A stretch of 64,000 nucleotides of DNA, taken from assembly GCA_963836665.1 (NCBI GenBank), contig CAWIKL010000004.1, positions 1 to 64,000 of the forward strand, given 5' to 3'. This DNA is from JAICSD01 sp963836665 (GTDB lineage Bacteria > Acidobacteriota > Vicinamibacteria > Vicinamibacterales > 2-12-FULL-66-21). Positions 8,907 to 17,622 of this stretch are shown piece by piece. Positions within the stretch are counted from its first letter, which is position 1, and the number at the start of each line of letters is the position of its first letter. The notes under the pieces were generated by a model that was given only the letters and a program-made list of their open reading frames with translations, was not told where the DNA came from and did no database searches. A program made the translations under genes and the position numbers.

Positions 8907-11198
8907 TCAGTCCCCTTTGGGTGAACTCGCTGGCTTGCCGCCACGTCCGACGATCGCACGTGCTTCACTCGCCTCCGGAAAGGCGGGATCAATGGCCAGC
9001 GCCTTTTGCGCGGTCATCTTCGCCTCGTCGGCCTTCCCCGCGGCTGCGAAGGCCTGTGCCAGGTGCAGTTGCATCGTGGCATTCTTCGGGGACTTGTTCA
9101 CCGCGGCTTGAAATTCAGAGATCGCACCAGCGGCCAGTCCTTTCTTCAGGAGGACGAAGCCCAGCGTATCGATGAAGCCCGGATTGTCCGGCGCTACTCG
9201 TGTCGCGGTCTGGGCGAGGTTCAATGCGACGTCAAGGTTGCCACCTTCCTCAGCATAGATCCACGCGAGGTTATTCGCCGGCACGGCAGCCTGGGGATTG
9301 GTCGCCAGCACTTTTTCGTACCGCTGCTTGGCGACGTCCAGCTTCCCCTGGCTGTGCGCCAGGATCGCCGCCAGAATCAGCCCGTACTCTTGCATCCCCT
9401 CCCTTATCCGCAAGAGTCGCGAACTGCTGCTCGGCGGCCGCGAGGCGGCCTGAGTTGGCGTACAGGCGCCCGAGCGCGTCGTAGGCGTCGTTGTTATTGG
9501 GATTGATTGCCAGGAGCTTCTTCCAGGCCCCTTCAGCCCTGGCCTGGTCGCCCGCCGCCAGGTAGACCTGCCCGGCAACCAGCAATGCCCTCTGGTCGTT
9601 GGGATCCTTGGCCAGCCGACTATCCAGACGCTGGAATCCGCTCTTGAAGTCCTTCCGGCCCACGTCCACGGCAAGCCGGCCTTCAAACACTTCCCTCGAG
9701 TTTGCATCCAGCGCTTCGATACGGTCCAGCGCTTTCCCCGCTGTCGCCCAGTCCGATTGGAAGATGGCAAGGCGGGCGGCTTCGTATTGAACCGGGCTCC
9801 AGTCAGGATACGATCGTGCCAGGTCGGCGATCTGTCGATTGGCGGCCGCCAAGTCTCCCGACGCCTTATCCGCTTGAGCGATGACCAGGCGAGCGCCAGG
9901 ATTGCCGGGCGCGAGCGCGAGGACCTCGTTCGCAAGGTCTCGGGCGGCCGTCACCTTATTGTCGAGGAGCTGCAGTCGCGCGAGGTACAGGCGCGCTGGG
10001 ACCGCCCGCGGATTGAGGACGACCACCTCGTTGAAGGCTTTGGCTGCGTCGCCGAAACGACCGAGCTCCAGCAGCACCTGTCCCTTCAAGAAATGGGCTT
10101 GAGCCAGTCGAGGATATTGCTTGATCAGGGCATCGATCGCCGACATGGCTTCGGTCAGCTTGTGGGCCTCGAATGACAGTTGTGCCGAAAGCAACTGAGC
10201 ATCGGCATTCTCCGGATGCGACGCCAGCACCGCTTTCACCAGACTCGCGGCTCGGGGGCGGTCCGTCCGGTAGAAGATCGACGCAAGCCGCGTGTCGGCG
10301 AGCACATTACCTGGTGCTGTCGATTTCACCTGTTCCAGCACGCGAACGGCATCGGCGTCCCGACCGGACCAGACGTAGAAGTCTGCGAGGAGGATCCGGC
10401 TGTCCGGCTTTGGATCGTACCGGGCCGCGTCCACCAGGAACGGCTCGGCCTCTTTGGCACGATTGGCCACGGCGAGAAACGAGCCAATTGCCCGCAGGGC
10501 GGGAACATTCATGGGTTCAACTGCGACGGCCGCCCGCAGACTCTTCTCGGCCTCGTCGCGCCTGCCGGTGGCACTCAGGTAGTTTGCGAGCGCTACGTGG
10601 GCCGCGGCCGATTTTGGCGCCAACGCCACGGCGCTGCGAAAAACAGCCTCCGCCCGGTCGGACCGGCCTTGCAGGGCTTCGAACCACCCAAGGTTGTTGT
10701 AAATGCGAGGATCTGTGGCGTCGAGTTTTTGGGCGGCCTGCAGCTCCTCTATCGCGCGGTCAAATTGTTGAGGCCTGCGCTGGCGTTGCCGACCAGAATG
10801 AGGGCTTCGACGTTCTTGGGATCGAGCGCCACCGCCTTGAGCGCCGTGGTCCTGGCGTCCTCGAACTGTCGCGCGGCCATCAGGTAGTTCGCGGCGCGGA
10901 TCTGCGCCGCGATGTCCGTTGGCATGAGGTCAGCAGCGCGGATATACGCCTGATAGGCGCCTGAGCCATCCTCTCGCTTTTCGGCGATCTCGCCGAGCCT
11001 GGAGTAGGCGACGCCCATCCGCGGGTCGTACTGCAAGGCGGTCCGGAATTCGACCGCTGCCTCTGACAGCTTCCCGTCTTTGAAGTAGGTCTCACCCTTC
11101 TGGAAGTGGCTGTCGCGCTGCGCTTTCGGGTCGCGTGAACAACTCGCCGCCAGAGCGCCAACACACGCGACGAGACATAGAATCTGCAGCGTCTTCAT
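8907..11198 (-). CDS. TPR-repeat lipoprotein of the exosortase locus (PrsT-like), copy 3 (two frame breaks)
   Basis: About 763 residues when the breaks are joined. The signal peptide with lipobox (CVGALAASC) starts at ATG 11198, and continuous TPR repeats follow. The ending shares NNLAWIYAEEGGNLDVAL and DTLGFVLLKKGLAAGAI with the other two copies. The frame breaks near 10770 (after VGNASAGL, resuming QQFDRAIEELQAA) and near 9400, at a C-rich stretch CCCCTCCC, resuming MQEYGLILAAILAH. The gene starts only 29 bases after the terminator of PEP-CTERM gene 2, with no visible promoter of its own. It is therefore probably expressed by read-through from that sigma-54 promoter. It converges on the VanZ-like gene. 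Confidence 0.8.
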
Positions 11199-11226
11199 GG
11201 CTGACACAATGGTACTACGGGCAAAG

Positions 11227-11257
11227 AAAAAAGGGCGGGGACATCGAGTCCCCGCCC
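11227..11257 (-). terminator. Rho-independent terminator between PEP-CTERM gene 2 and TPR copy 3
   Basis: On the minus strand a perfect 10-bp stem, GGGCGGGGAC and GTCCCCGCCC with a five-base loop (11233-11257), is followed by six T residues (11227-11232). It lies between two co-directional genes with no new promoter, so partial read-through would set a high substrate to low TPR-protein ratio. Confidence 0.9.
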
Positions 11258-11304
11258 TGCTGATCGTCTGAATGGAGGCGGCGATACATCGTCGCAACCA
11301 GCTC

Positions 11305-12039
11305 CTATCGAGTCGCCTGATTGAACCGGCGACGTCCAAAGCGCGCGAGGCCGAAGAGGCCGGTGCCGAGCAGCATCATCGAGCCGGGTTCCGGCACGGC
11401 GGTGACGTTGGCCTGACCGCCTGAGGTGTACGTGGCGGCGGTACTCGCGCCGAGAACGTTGAACGTCGTGAGCGTGACGAGCGTGAACGGAACGCCGCCA
11501 GGCCCAAGTTTTGTTGCGTCCGGCGAAATGCAGTTAGCCGTGGGGGATCCAAGCGCGCAAGAAATCACGCCTGGGGTCGAACCCCCCGGGGGGGCACTGA
11601 CGAAGGGCGCCAAGTTCCCTGGCACCAACCATGACTGATAGGTCACGGTCGAACCCGCGGGAGCCAACGACGCGGTGGCTGTCAGCGTTTCGTCTAAGAT
11701 GTATTGCGGCCCGACGGGCAGGAGAAAGTTGCTGGCCGTTGCCCAGATCTGCAAGTTCCCGGCATTGGCCGTCGCCAACCGCTTGACGCTGATCGCAGTC
11801 GTCGCCGAGTTGGAGCCCGCTGGGTCTTCGTTGGAGCTAACCGACCCGCTAATTGTGTAGTCCCCGACGGTGATTGACGGGTTGAAGACGGGTCCGGGTC
11901 CAGGCACTACTGCAGAGTTCTGACAGAGCAAACCACCCTGACAGATCACCACGGACAACTGGGTTACTGCCTCGGCCTGGGACTGAATGCCCAAGGCAAG
12001 TGCCCCCGCAATCAAACCAACTGTCAAAATTCGCTTCAT
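11305..12039 (-). CDS. PEP-CTERM sorting domain protein 2
   Basis: A 244-residue secreted protein. The signal peptide (MKRILTVGLIAGALALGI, cleavage near QAEA) is followed by a low-complexity, Ser/Thr/Ala-rich beta-type domain. The C-terminal sorting signal is VPEPGSMMLLGTGLFGLA with the basic tail RFGRRRF. Four Cys (two near residues 33-39 and two near 160-168) could pair in the periplasm. No enzymatic motif is visible, so a structural or surface role is the simplest guess. It has a near-consensus sigma-54 promoter with a leader of about 128 bases, a strong terminator behind it, and TPR lipoprotein copy 3 next downstream. Confidence 0.88.
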   Translation of the reverse strand: MKRILTVGLIAGALALGIQSQAEAVTQLSVVICQGGLLCQNSAVVPGPGPVFNPSITVGDYTISGSVSSNEDPAGSNSATTAISVKRLATANAGNLQIWATASNFLLPVGPQYILDETLTATASLAPAGSTVTYQSWLVPGNLAPFVSAPPGGSTPGVISCALGSPTANCISPDATKLGPGGVPFTLVTLTTFNVLGASTAATYTSGGQANVTAVPEPGSMMLLGTGLFGLARFGRRRFNQATR

Positions 12040-12177
12040 AACCGATACCCTCCATCAAAGACGACCCCGAACGAATCGGACACGCTTCGTCAGAGCAAAC
12101 GAGCCCAGAGGCGGGTCGCCCTTGTCCGATAGATAACCCAAGCCGGCGCTTTAACTACGACCAGCGCCATCCTATTG

Positions 12178-12193
12178 AGCAACGCCACTGCCA
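12178..12193 (-). promoter_or_regulatory. Predicted sigma-54 promoter of PEP-CTERM gene 2
   Basis: The minus-strand site is TGGCAGTGGCGTTGCT: TGGCA in the -24 element, GG-N10-GC spacing and a perfect TTGCT -12 element. It is the best match among the PEP-CTERM promoters of the window. The expected transcript starts near 12167. Confidence 0.8.
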
Positions 12194-12240
12194 ACGCTCG
12201 TTTGGGGAGGCCGCGACAATTTTGTGATTTTTGCGTCGAT

Positions 12241-12254
12241 GTAAGTATCTTAAA
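12241..12254. promoter_or_regulatory. Candidate activator site (14-base motif, copy B)
   Basis: GTAAGTATCTTAAA, identical to 7258-7271 and placed 48 bases upstream of the -24 element of PEP-CTERM gene 2. It contains the TAAG/CTTA inverted repeat. Exact conservation between two otherwise different upstream regions argues for a bound regulator. Confidence 0.55.
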
Positions 12255-12517
12255 CAAAAAGACTTATTCGTTTAGTCGTTAATCGTTTGCCCTTGGGTTA
12301 CATCCCTGCAATCTCGAAAATACATCCCTGAAGGAGACTTTCTTCTGCCGCCTCCGCGAATCGGCGATTCTGCCGAGAGCGAGCACATCAAGGCTGCGGC
12401 TTATGGTCTGCAGAACAGTCAGCGTCTGACGAGGGGTGGGGTACGCAAGGCGCGGATCGCCGAGCTTGGTGCGCTCGCCCGGTCTGGCTCGCTTGGATCG
12501 GCGCCTCGCGCCCCAAT
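12255..12517. other. Intergenic stretch with no gene seen
   Basis: An AT-richer patch (12245-12300) follows the candidate activator site, then GC-rich sequence leads up to the stop of the TIGR03790 gene. A minus-strand open frame here has the composition of a shadow of the adjacent gene and no family resemblance. Confidence 0.6.
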
Positions 12518-14368
12518 CTAGCCTTTCCCGTCGCCGCGCTTCTCTTCCAGCTTGCGCTTCAGTTCCTTCACTTCTGGACGCTCCGCTAACGCGGGGTCCA
12601 GCTTGACCGCAAAGCCGTACTCGCTCAGCGCCGCCGCCGTGGCACCTGCGGCCGCATAAATGAACGCGGCATGCATCCGGACCTCTGCGCTGTTCGGCGC
12701 GCTGTTCACGGCGGTCAGGATCACCTTGGCTGCCGACGCATTGTCTCCCTGCAGATGCTGGATCCACGCGAGCGTATCGAGCACTGCTCCCTGCCCTGGC
12801 GACAGCGCCGCCGCCTTGTCCGCGTAGGGTCGAGCCGCTGCCGGATCGTTCTTGTAAACGGCGAGGCCATAGGCAAGATTGTTGAGGGCGGTGGCGTTCC
12901 GCGGTTCAATGGCGATCGCCTTCTTGTATCGCTCGATCGCGGCCTCGTGGTTGCCCTCTGCGTCCTCGAGCATGCCCAGTTGGAACTGCACCGCGGCGAT
13001 CGTCGGATCAGCCGCGACGGCCTCCTCGTAGGCTTTCTTTGCGCCGGGGCCATCACCGCGATTGATGCGTGCCTCTGCCTTGACGACGCGCGCCAGGATA
13101 TCCGGGCTGTCGATGTGCAGCCGCACCCTGGCTGCGGCCAGGCGCGCTTTCGAAAAATATCCGGGAAGCTCCGTTTTTTCGTCGAGAGGCGCTTCGATGT
13201 CGGCGCGGCCAAGCGTCTTCCGGGGAAACGGCCGGCACAACGGATCGCCGAGGATGACACTCTGCCAGCTCAAATGCGGCAGTGCGAGGTAGTACGATTC
13301 CGCCAGGTTGAATCCCGACGCATACGCCGGGAAGAGGACCTGCGGCCGTTCGGTGCTTTCAAGATACGGCTCGGCGACGTAGCCGGACGCGCCGGTGGCG
13401 CCGTCGTGAATCAGATCGCCGGTGAGTGACTGGGGCGAACCGCCGAACCATGTCTTCTGATCGTTCCAGTTGCTGAGCGGCTGCCAGTCGGCGGGCGGCT
13501 CCTTGAAAGTGCGCGCATCGCTGCTGACGAAAGTGCCCGTGATTGCGCCCGGCAGGAACGACATCCCGAAGTGCCGCACGCGGTTCATGGGGTCGTTCGA
13601 ACCCCACGAGAAGTAGCCGAGCACGTTCTGGACATCACGCACGGCCTTCGGGGCGTCGTCGAGCAGCACTCTGTTGGCCAAACCCATTTTCGTCAGTCGT
13701 GCGCCGGCCGCGTCCAGCCAGTCGTCTCCCGTCCGGTTGAAGAGTGTGTCCTTCCCATCGAGCACGAACATGCCGGTGTTCACGGGCGTGGCGGCGCGGT
13801 CCACCAGCGCGATCGCGTCTTCCACCGTGAAACCATCGAGTCGGGTGACGAGGTAGATGTCCTGCTTCTCGTGGGTGAAAGGGGAGGGCAGCGCCCAGGT
13901 CGGCGGTCCCCAGAAAATATGGATTGTTGATCCGGCCGCCGACGGCGACGTTGTTGCCGACCATCTTTCGATAGAGCAGCGTCAACTCCGAATCGACGCT
14001 GGCGACGGTGCCTGTCGGTCCCGAGGTGCCGGTCACCCGCAGCGGCACCTCCTTGGTCAGGACGATGTAGAGGATGCGATCCTGGAGGGTTCCCTTGGCG
14101 ATGGCGGCGGCAATCGGCCCTCAATCGTTGCCGCATACACCACTCGCGATACTTCTTCGGTCGTGGCCGTCTTGATCCGGATGACGTTCGAAGGCGCGAT
14201 GCCCCGTTTGCGGACGTAGTACTCGCCGATGCGCTGTGAGACGGGGCTCATATCGTTGATGACGACGGCGACGTTCTCGGGGCCCTGGGCCGCGGCGTTG
14301 CGTGCCGGGGCGCCGCAGGCGAGAAGGATGAGCGCCGTACGAACGATGCGGATCAGTGTCTTAGCCAT
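12518..14368 (-). CDS. TIGR03790 family secreted protein with C-terminal TPR repeats (two frame breaks)
   Basis: About 615 residues once joined. ATG 14368 begins a signal peptide (MAKTLIRIVRTALILLACGA, cleavage after NAAAQ), then the TIGR03790 domain starts with ENVAVVINDMSPVSQRIGEYY. Characteristic segments follow: YRKMVGNNVAVGGRINNPYF, VLGYFSWGSNDP and SYYLALPHLSWQSVILGDPL. From about residue 400 on there are TPR repeats (NHEAAIERYKKAIAIEPRNA, LDTLAWIQHLQGDNASAA) like those of the three TPR lipoproteins. The frame breaks near 14110 and near 13895. TIGR03790 proteins have no known function and occur in several phyla rich in PEP-CTERM systems; the location here supports a link to surface export. 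It follows yvcK by 22 bases, so the two are probably cotranscribed. Confidence 0.8.
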
Positions 14369-14390
14369 GTGTGGCCGGCGCCGCTCGCGG

Positions 14391-15434
14391 CTATGCGCAG
14401 GCCCTCGTCGGGGGCACGGCATCGGCCCACACAGGAGGCGCGATCGCCGGCCGTTCCACCGACGCGGCCAACGCAAGGAGCGCGTATCCGAGCGCACGGC
14501 CGTCGTGACGAATCTTTCCGTCCGCCGGCGTCATCGCCAGCGGCGCCGTGACGATTTTCGTCCGGAAGGTCCAGGGCACGCCTGCATTATGCGTCACCGG
14601 CGTGGCGCCGTCGAGCGTGTACGGCCGCAGCGCCGGCGCGTCAAACGATCCGCGATTGTGCAGGACGTAATCGAACAGGTCCCCGCCGCAGTGGCTGCGT
14701 AGCGCCGTCAGGTGATCCGCGAGCGAATAGCCATCGGTCTCGCCCGGCTGGGTCATGAGATTGGCCACATAGACGCAAGGCGCGGGGGTGGCGCGGATCA
14801 CGTCCTGGATGCGCCCGACGAGCAGCGTGGGGATGACGCTCGTGAAGAGGCTGCCGGGGCCGGCGACAATCAGGTCCGCCTGCTCGAGCGCCGCCAGCGC
14901 CTCGGGCAGCGCCGCGACGCTGCGCGTCAGCGACACGCGGTGGATCGGCGCGCGCCGGGCCGTAATCGCTGACTCGCCGTCAATTCGGGTTCCGTCGACG
15001 AAATGGCCCCGCAGGTGCGCGCTCTCCAGCGTGGCCGGTAGCACACGTCCGGTCGAACCGAGCATCCCGGCCAGTGTGTCGATCGCCGTAAGGAAGTTGC
15101 CATGCAGGCGCGTGAAGTGGGCGAGCAGTAAATTGCCGACCGGGTGCGCGACGTCGCTGTCCGCGGATCGCAGGCGGTTGTGCAGGATGGTCGCAAGCTC
15201 GGTGGACTGCGGCGACAGCGCGGACAGGCAATTACGAATATCGCCGGGCGGCAGCAGGCCGCAGTCGCGGCGTAACCACCCCGAGCTGCCGCCGTCATCC
15301 ATGACCGTGACGATGGCGGTCACGTCGATGGGCCGTCCCGTAGCCGCTGCGGCGGCCCGCAGTCCGCGCAGGACGGCTGGCAATCCGGTTCCTCCGCCCA
15401 GAGCGGCGATGCGAAGAGGCCGTGCGCTGTTCAT
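14391..15434 (-). CDS. yvcK: YvcK/GlmR family (CofD-like) UDP-sugar-binding protein
   Basis: 347 residues with the glycine-rich nucleotide-binding start RIAALGGGTGLPAVLRGL, the conserved TVMDDGGSSGWLRRD segment, PPGDIRNCLSAL and GPGSLFTSVIPTLLV. These are typical of the gluconeogenesis factor YvcK/GlmR, a cytoplasmic protein that binds UDP-GlcNAc and links carbon metabolism to cell-wall precursor supply. In some Gram-positive bacteria it stimulates GlmS. The usual partners RapZ and WhiA are absent here. It sits instead at the head of an apparent operon with the TIGR03790 gene, which could tie nucleotide-sugar supply to the export locus. A sigma-54-like match (15447-15462) lies so close that the transcript would start about two bases before the ATG. 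Confidence 0.88.
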   Translation of the reverse strand: MNSARPLRIAALGGGTGLPAVLRGLRAAAAATGRPIDVTAIVTVMDDGGSSGWLRRDCGLLPPGDIRNCLSALSPQSTELATILHNRLRSADSDVAHPVGNLLLAHFTRLHGNFLTAIDTLAGMLGSTGRVLPATLESAHLRGHFVDGTRIDGESAITARRAPIHRVSLTRSVAALPEALAALEQADLIVAGPGSLFTSVIPTLLVGRIQDVIRATPAPCVYVANLMTQPGETDGYSLADHLTALRSHCGGDLFDYVLHNRGSFDAPALRPYTLDGATPVTHNAGVPWTFRTKIVTAPLAMTPADGKIRHDGRALGYALLALAASVERPAIAPPVWADAVPPTRACA

Positions 15435-15658
15435 GCACGTTGGAAGCGCAAGGGAAGTGCCGCCACGTTTCCGCCGTTTGGCGGGGTCTGCGTTTCCGTC
15501 GCAGAAGAGGGCGCCCTGCAGGCCGCCTAATGTCCGCGTTCTGGATGGCTTTTCGAGACGAAGGTTCCAGGTCGGCGATCGGGCAGGCTGCGCCCCGGCT
15601 GACTTAAGTCTCGGCCGACGCAGAAAACGTAATCGCTTTTTACAGCGACCGTCGTCGG
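15435..15658. other. Intergenic region upstream of yvcK
   Basis: No ORF with coding character. CGGCACTTCCCTTGCG on the minus strand (15447-15462) has GG-N10-GC spacing and CGGCAC/TTGCG half-sites, but it would give an essentially leaderless yvcK transcript. It is only a weak promoter candidate. Confidence 0.4.
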
Positions 15659-15886
15659 TCAGTCTCGAGAGAGGCGCGACAGCACGGACTCCTCAATCGG
15701 CAGCCGCAGCTTGACGTCGCCGACCGATGGGTGCGTGTGCTGAAACACCTGCGCGCCGGCGGTTTCTATCCGCAGCGTATAGGCAATAGGGAGTTTATCG
15801 AGGATGGCCGTGATGGTCTTCAGCACGGTGGGGGCGTAGACGTTCTCGTCCTCTGGGGTGACAGACGAGATGAAGCGAATCTCCAT
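15659..15886 (-). CDS. Conserved-looking 75-residue protein of unknown function, sigma-54 controlled
   Basis: A small soluble protein beginning MEIRFISSVTPEDENVYA and containing TAILDKLPIAYTLRIETAG and HTHPSVGDVKLRLP. I do not recognise a family. It has no signal peptide or membrane segment, and is predicted to be a compact alpha/beta domain. It is transcribed away from the sigma-54 activator gene. Its upstream region carries the best sigma-54 match of the window (15945-15960), which gives a leader of about 48 bases. This placement suggests a direct product of, or feedback partner for, the activator. ATG 15886 is preferred to an upstream ATG at 15985 because the latter would overlap the promoter and add a basic, non-conserved extension. 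Confidence 0.65.
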   Translation of the reverse strand: MEIRFISSVTPEDENVYAPTVLKTITAILDKLPIAYTLRIETAGAQVFQHTHPSVGDVKLRLPIEESVLSRLSRD

Positions 15887-15944
15887 GTAGTGTGGCCTCT
15901 GATGAACTAACGCCCTGACACGAATGCTTGAGCTTTTACCACAA

Positions 15945-15960
15945 AGCAATCTGCGTGCCC
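15945..15960 (-). promoter_or_regulatory. Near-consensus sigma-54 promoter of the 75-residue protein gene
   Basis: The minus-strand site is GGGCACGCAGATTGCT. It matches the consensus TGGCACG-N4-TTGCW at 11 of 12 defined positions. It drives transcription away from the adjacent sigma-54 activator gene; the predicted start is near 15934. Confidence 0.8.
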
Positions 15961-16074
15961 CATGGCGGCTTCCCGTATAATGCATGGCAATCGGAGGAGC
16001 TTGACTGTTAGCCCAGCGGGACGATATACCTCCAGTTTGTCTGTCCCCGTTTCTGCCCGCCGTCGCCCCACTGC

Positions 16075-17184
16075 ATGACGCGTCAAAAGCTTCCTGTCGA
16101 TCTTCTCGGTCAGAGCGAGCAGCTTGAATCGATCCGCGCCGAAGTCGAGTACGCCTCCCGATGTGACGCCAAGGTGCTGATCACCGGCGAGAGCGGGGTG
16201 GGCAAGGAAGTCGTCGCGCACCTGATTCACTCCAACAGCCAGCGCCGCCAGGCGCCACTCATCACCGTCAACTGCGCGGCCCTCACGGAAACGCTGCTCG
16301 AGACCGAGTTGTTTGGGCATGTACGCGGCAGCTTCACCGGCGCGATCCGCGACCGGTCTGGCGTCCTGGAACTGGCCCACCGCGGCACGGTGTTCATGGA
16401 CGAGATCGGCGAGACGACGCCGAGAATGCAGGGGCTTTTGCTGCGCTTTCTCGAGACGGGGGAGATACAGCGGGTCGGCTCCGACCGGGCGGACAACCGA
16501 GTCGACGTTCGGGTCATCGCGGCGACCAACCGCAACCTGATCGAGAGCGTCCAGGAGAAGATCTTCCGGGAGGACCTGTACTATCGGCTCAACGTGATCC
16601 ACATTCGCGTCCCGGCGTTGCGCGAGCGGATCGTCGACGTGCAGCCGCTGTTTCAGAAGTTCCTGGGGGAGTTCGCCAGCACGTATGGCCGCACCGCGCC
16701 GACGGTGAGCACGCAGGTTCTCGACATCCTCCGGGCGCACAGCTGGCCCGGCAACGTGCGCGAACTGAAGAACCTCGCGGAACGGCTGGTCGTTCGTGCG
16801 CAAACGGACGTCATCCAGCCCGAAGACCTGCCGCTCGACGTGCTGCGCGGCACGTCGCGCCCGTCCGCGGCGGCGCAGGCGCCGGTCGTCAGTCGCGCCG
16901 ACGCTTTGTTCGACCAGATGGTCGTCACTCGCGAATCGTTCTGGACCGCGGTCTACCCGATGTTCATGGCACGGGATATTACGCGTGACGACCTGCGCGC
17001 CATCGTGCGCAAGGGCCTCGAGCGCACATCGGGCAGCTATCGCGTGTTGACGGATCTGTTCAACATGCCGGCCACCGACTACAAGCGATTCCTGAACTTC
17101 CTGCGGAAGCACCAGTGCCAGGAAGCGTTCCAGCCGTTTCGCGTCGCCGCCGGTCGTCCGGCGGACGCGAGCGCGGCCGACTGA
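16075..17184 (+). CDS. Sigma-54-dependent transcriptional activator (AAA+ enhancer-binding protein) lacking a receiver domain
   Basis: 369 residues. The AAA+ domain starts almost at the N-terminus: Walker A is GESGVGKE (about residues 39-46), the sigma-54 contact loop is GSFTGA (the usual GAFTGA with Ser for Ala), Walker B is TVFMDEIGE, and ATNRNL and the RLNVIHIRVPALRER segment follow. SWPGNVRELKNLAER marks the end of the ATPase module. The last 100 residues form a diverged DNA-binding region (FNMPATDYKRFLNFLRKH) instead of a clear Fis helix-turn-helix. No receiver, GAF or PAS sensor is present, so regulation must come from elsewhere; a lone receiver is encoded next door. It is the obvious candidate activator for the sigma-54 promoters in this locus, like PrsR in known exosortase systems. 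Confidence 0.9.
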   Translation: MTRQKLPVDLLGQSEQLESIRAEVEYASRCDAKVLITGESGVGKEVVAHLIHSNSQRRQAPLITVNCAALTETLLETELFGHVRGSFTGAIRDRSGVLELAHRGTVFMDEIGETTPRMQGLLLRFLETGEIQRVGSDRADNRVDVRVIAATNRNLIESVQEKIFREDLYYRLNVIHIRVPALRERIVDVQPLFQKFLGEFASTYGRTAPTVSTQVLDILRAHSWPGNVRELKNLAERLVVRAQTDVIQPEDLPLDVLRGTSRPSAAAQAPVVSRADALFDQMVVTRESFWTAVYPMFMARDITRDDLRAIVRKGLERTSGSYRVLTDLFNMPATDYKRFLNFLRKHQCQEAFQPFRVAAGRPADASAAD

Positions 17185-17200
17185 TGCGCTGCAGGGACGC

Positions 17201-17569
17201 CTATTTCTGTGCGAGGGCGAGATAGCTGGTGAGCTGCTGGGCCGTGACCGGCTTGACCATGTAGAGCGCGCCGATGTTCTCCGCCTCGCCCCGGAGAACC
17301 GGGTCGTCGAACCCGGAAAACACGATAATCCGCATGTCGGGGTGCATGTTGCGGGCCTCGACGGCGAGATGCAGGCCGTTGAAGGCGCCAAGCCGAACGT
17401 CCGTGAGCAGCGCGTCGAACGACTCACTCCGCAGGGCCCGCCGGGCAGACTCGAACGTGCCGTGCGCCACGACCTCGAGGCCATGGAACTGGAGGCCGCG
17501 CTCCAGCGCTTCCAGCAGCAAGGTATCGTCGTCGACGATCAGAATCCGCTTGACGGCGCCATCTGTCAT
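17201..17569 (-). CDS. Single-domain response regulator
   Basis: About 122 residues consisting of one receiver domain: ILIVDDD at the acidic pocket, the phospho-acceptor Asp in DALLTDVRLG, Ser in IIVFSGFDD, and Lys in YMVKPVT. No output domain follows. It converges on the receiver-less sigma-54 activator, with 16 bases between the stop codons. It may deliver the phosphorylation signal that such activators normally sense through a fused receiver; this is inference from context. ATG 17569 (MTDGAVKRILIVDDD) is preferred over ATG 17581, which is also in frame. Confidence 0.85.
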   Translation of the reverse strand: MTDGAVKRILIVDDDTLLLEALERGLQFHGLEVVAHGTFESARRALRSESFDALLTDVRLGAFNGLHLAVEARNMHPDMRIIVFSGFDDPVLRGEAENIGALYMVKPVTAQQLTSYLALAQK

Positions 17570-17622
17570 GCTGCGGAGCATCCTACAACGAAGACCGATC
17601 CGAAAGTACTATTCAGCTGGCC

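Noticed and set aside
12279..12767. Minus-strand ORF in the intergenic region before PEP-CTERM gene 2
   Set aside because: Mostly a shadow of the TIGR03790 gene end; Arg/Gly-rich with no motif.
15447..15462. Sigma-54-like match upstream of yvcK as a firm promoter
   Set aside because: It would place the start point about two bases before the ATG; kept only as a weak candidate in the intergenic note.
15980..16078. 32-codon ORF ending in an ATGA overlap with the sigma-54 activator gene
   Set aside because: Its ATG lies inside a possible TATAAT box and it has no properly spaced ribosome site; the overlap may be chance.
15907..17484. 525-residue minus-strand ORF opposite the sigma-54 activator
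   Set aside because: Arg/Asp-rich shadow of a clear AAA+ gene; no family features.
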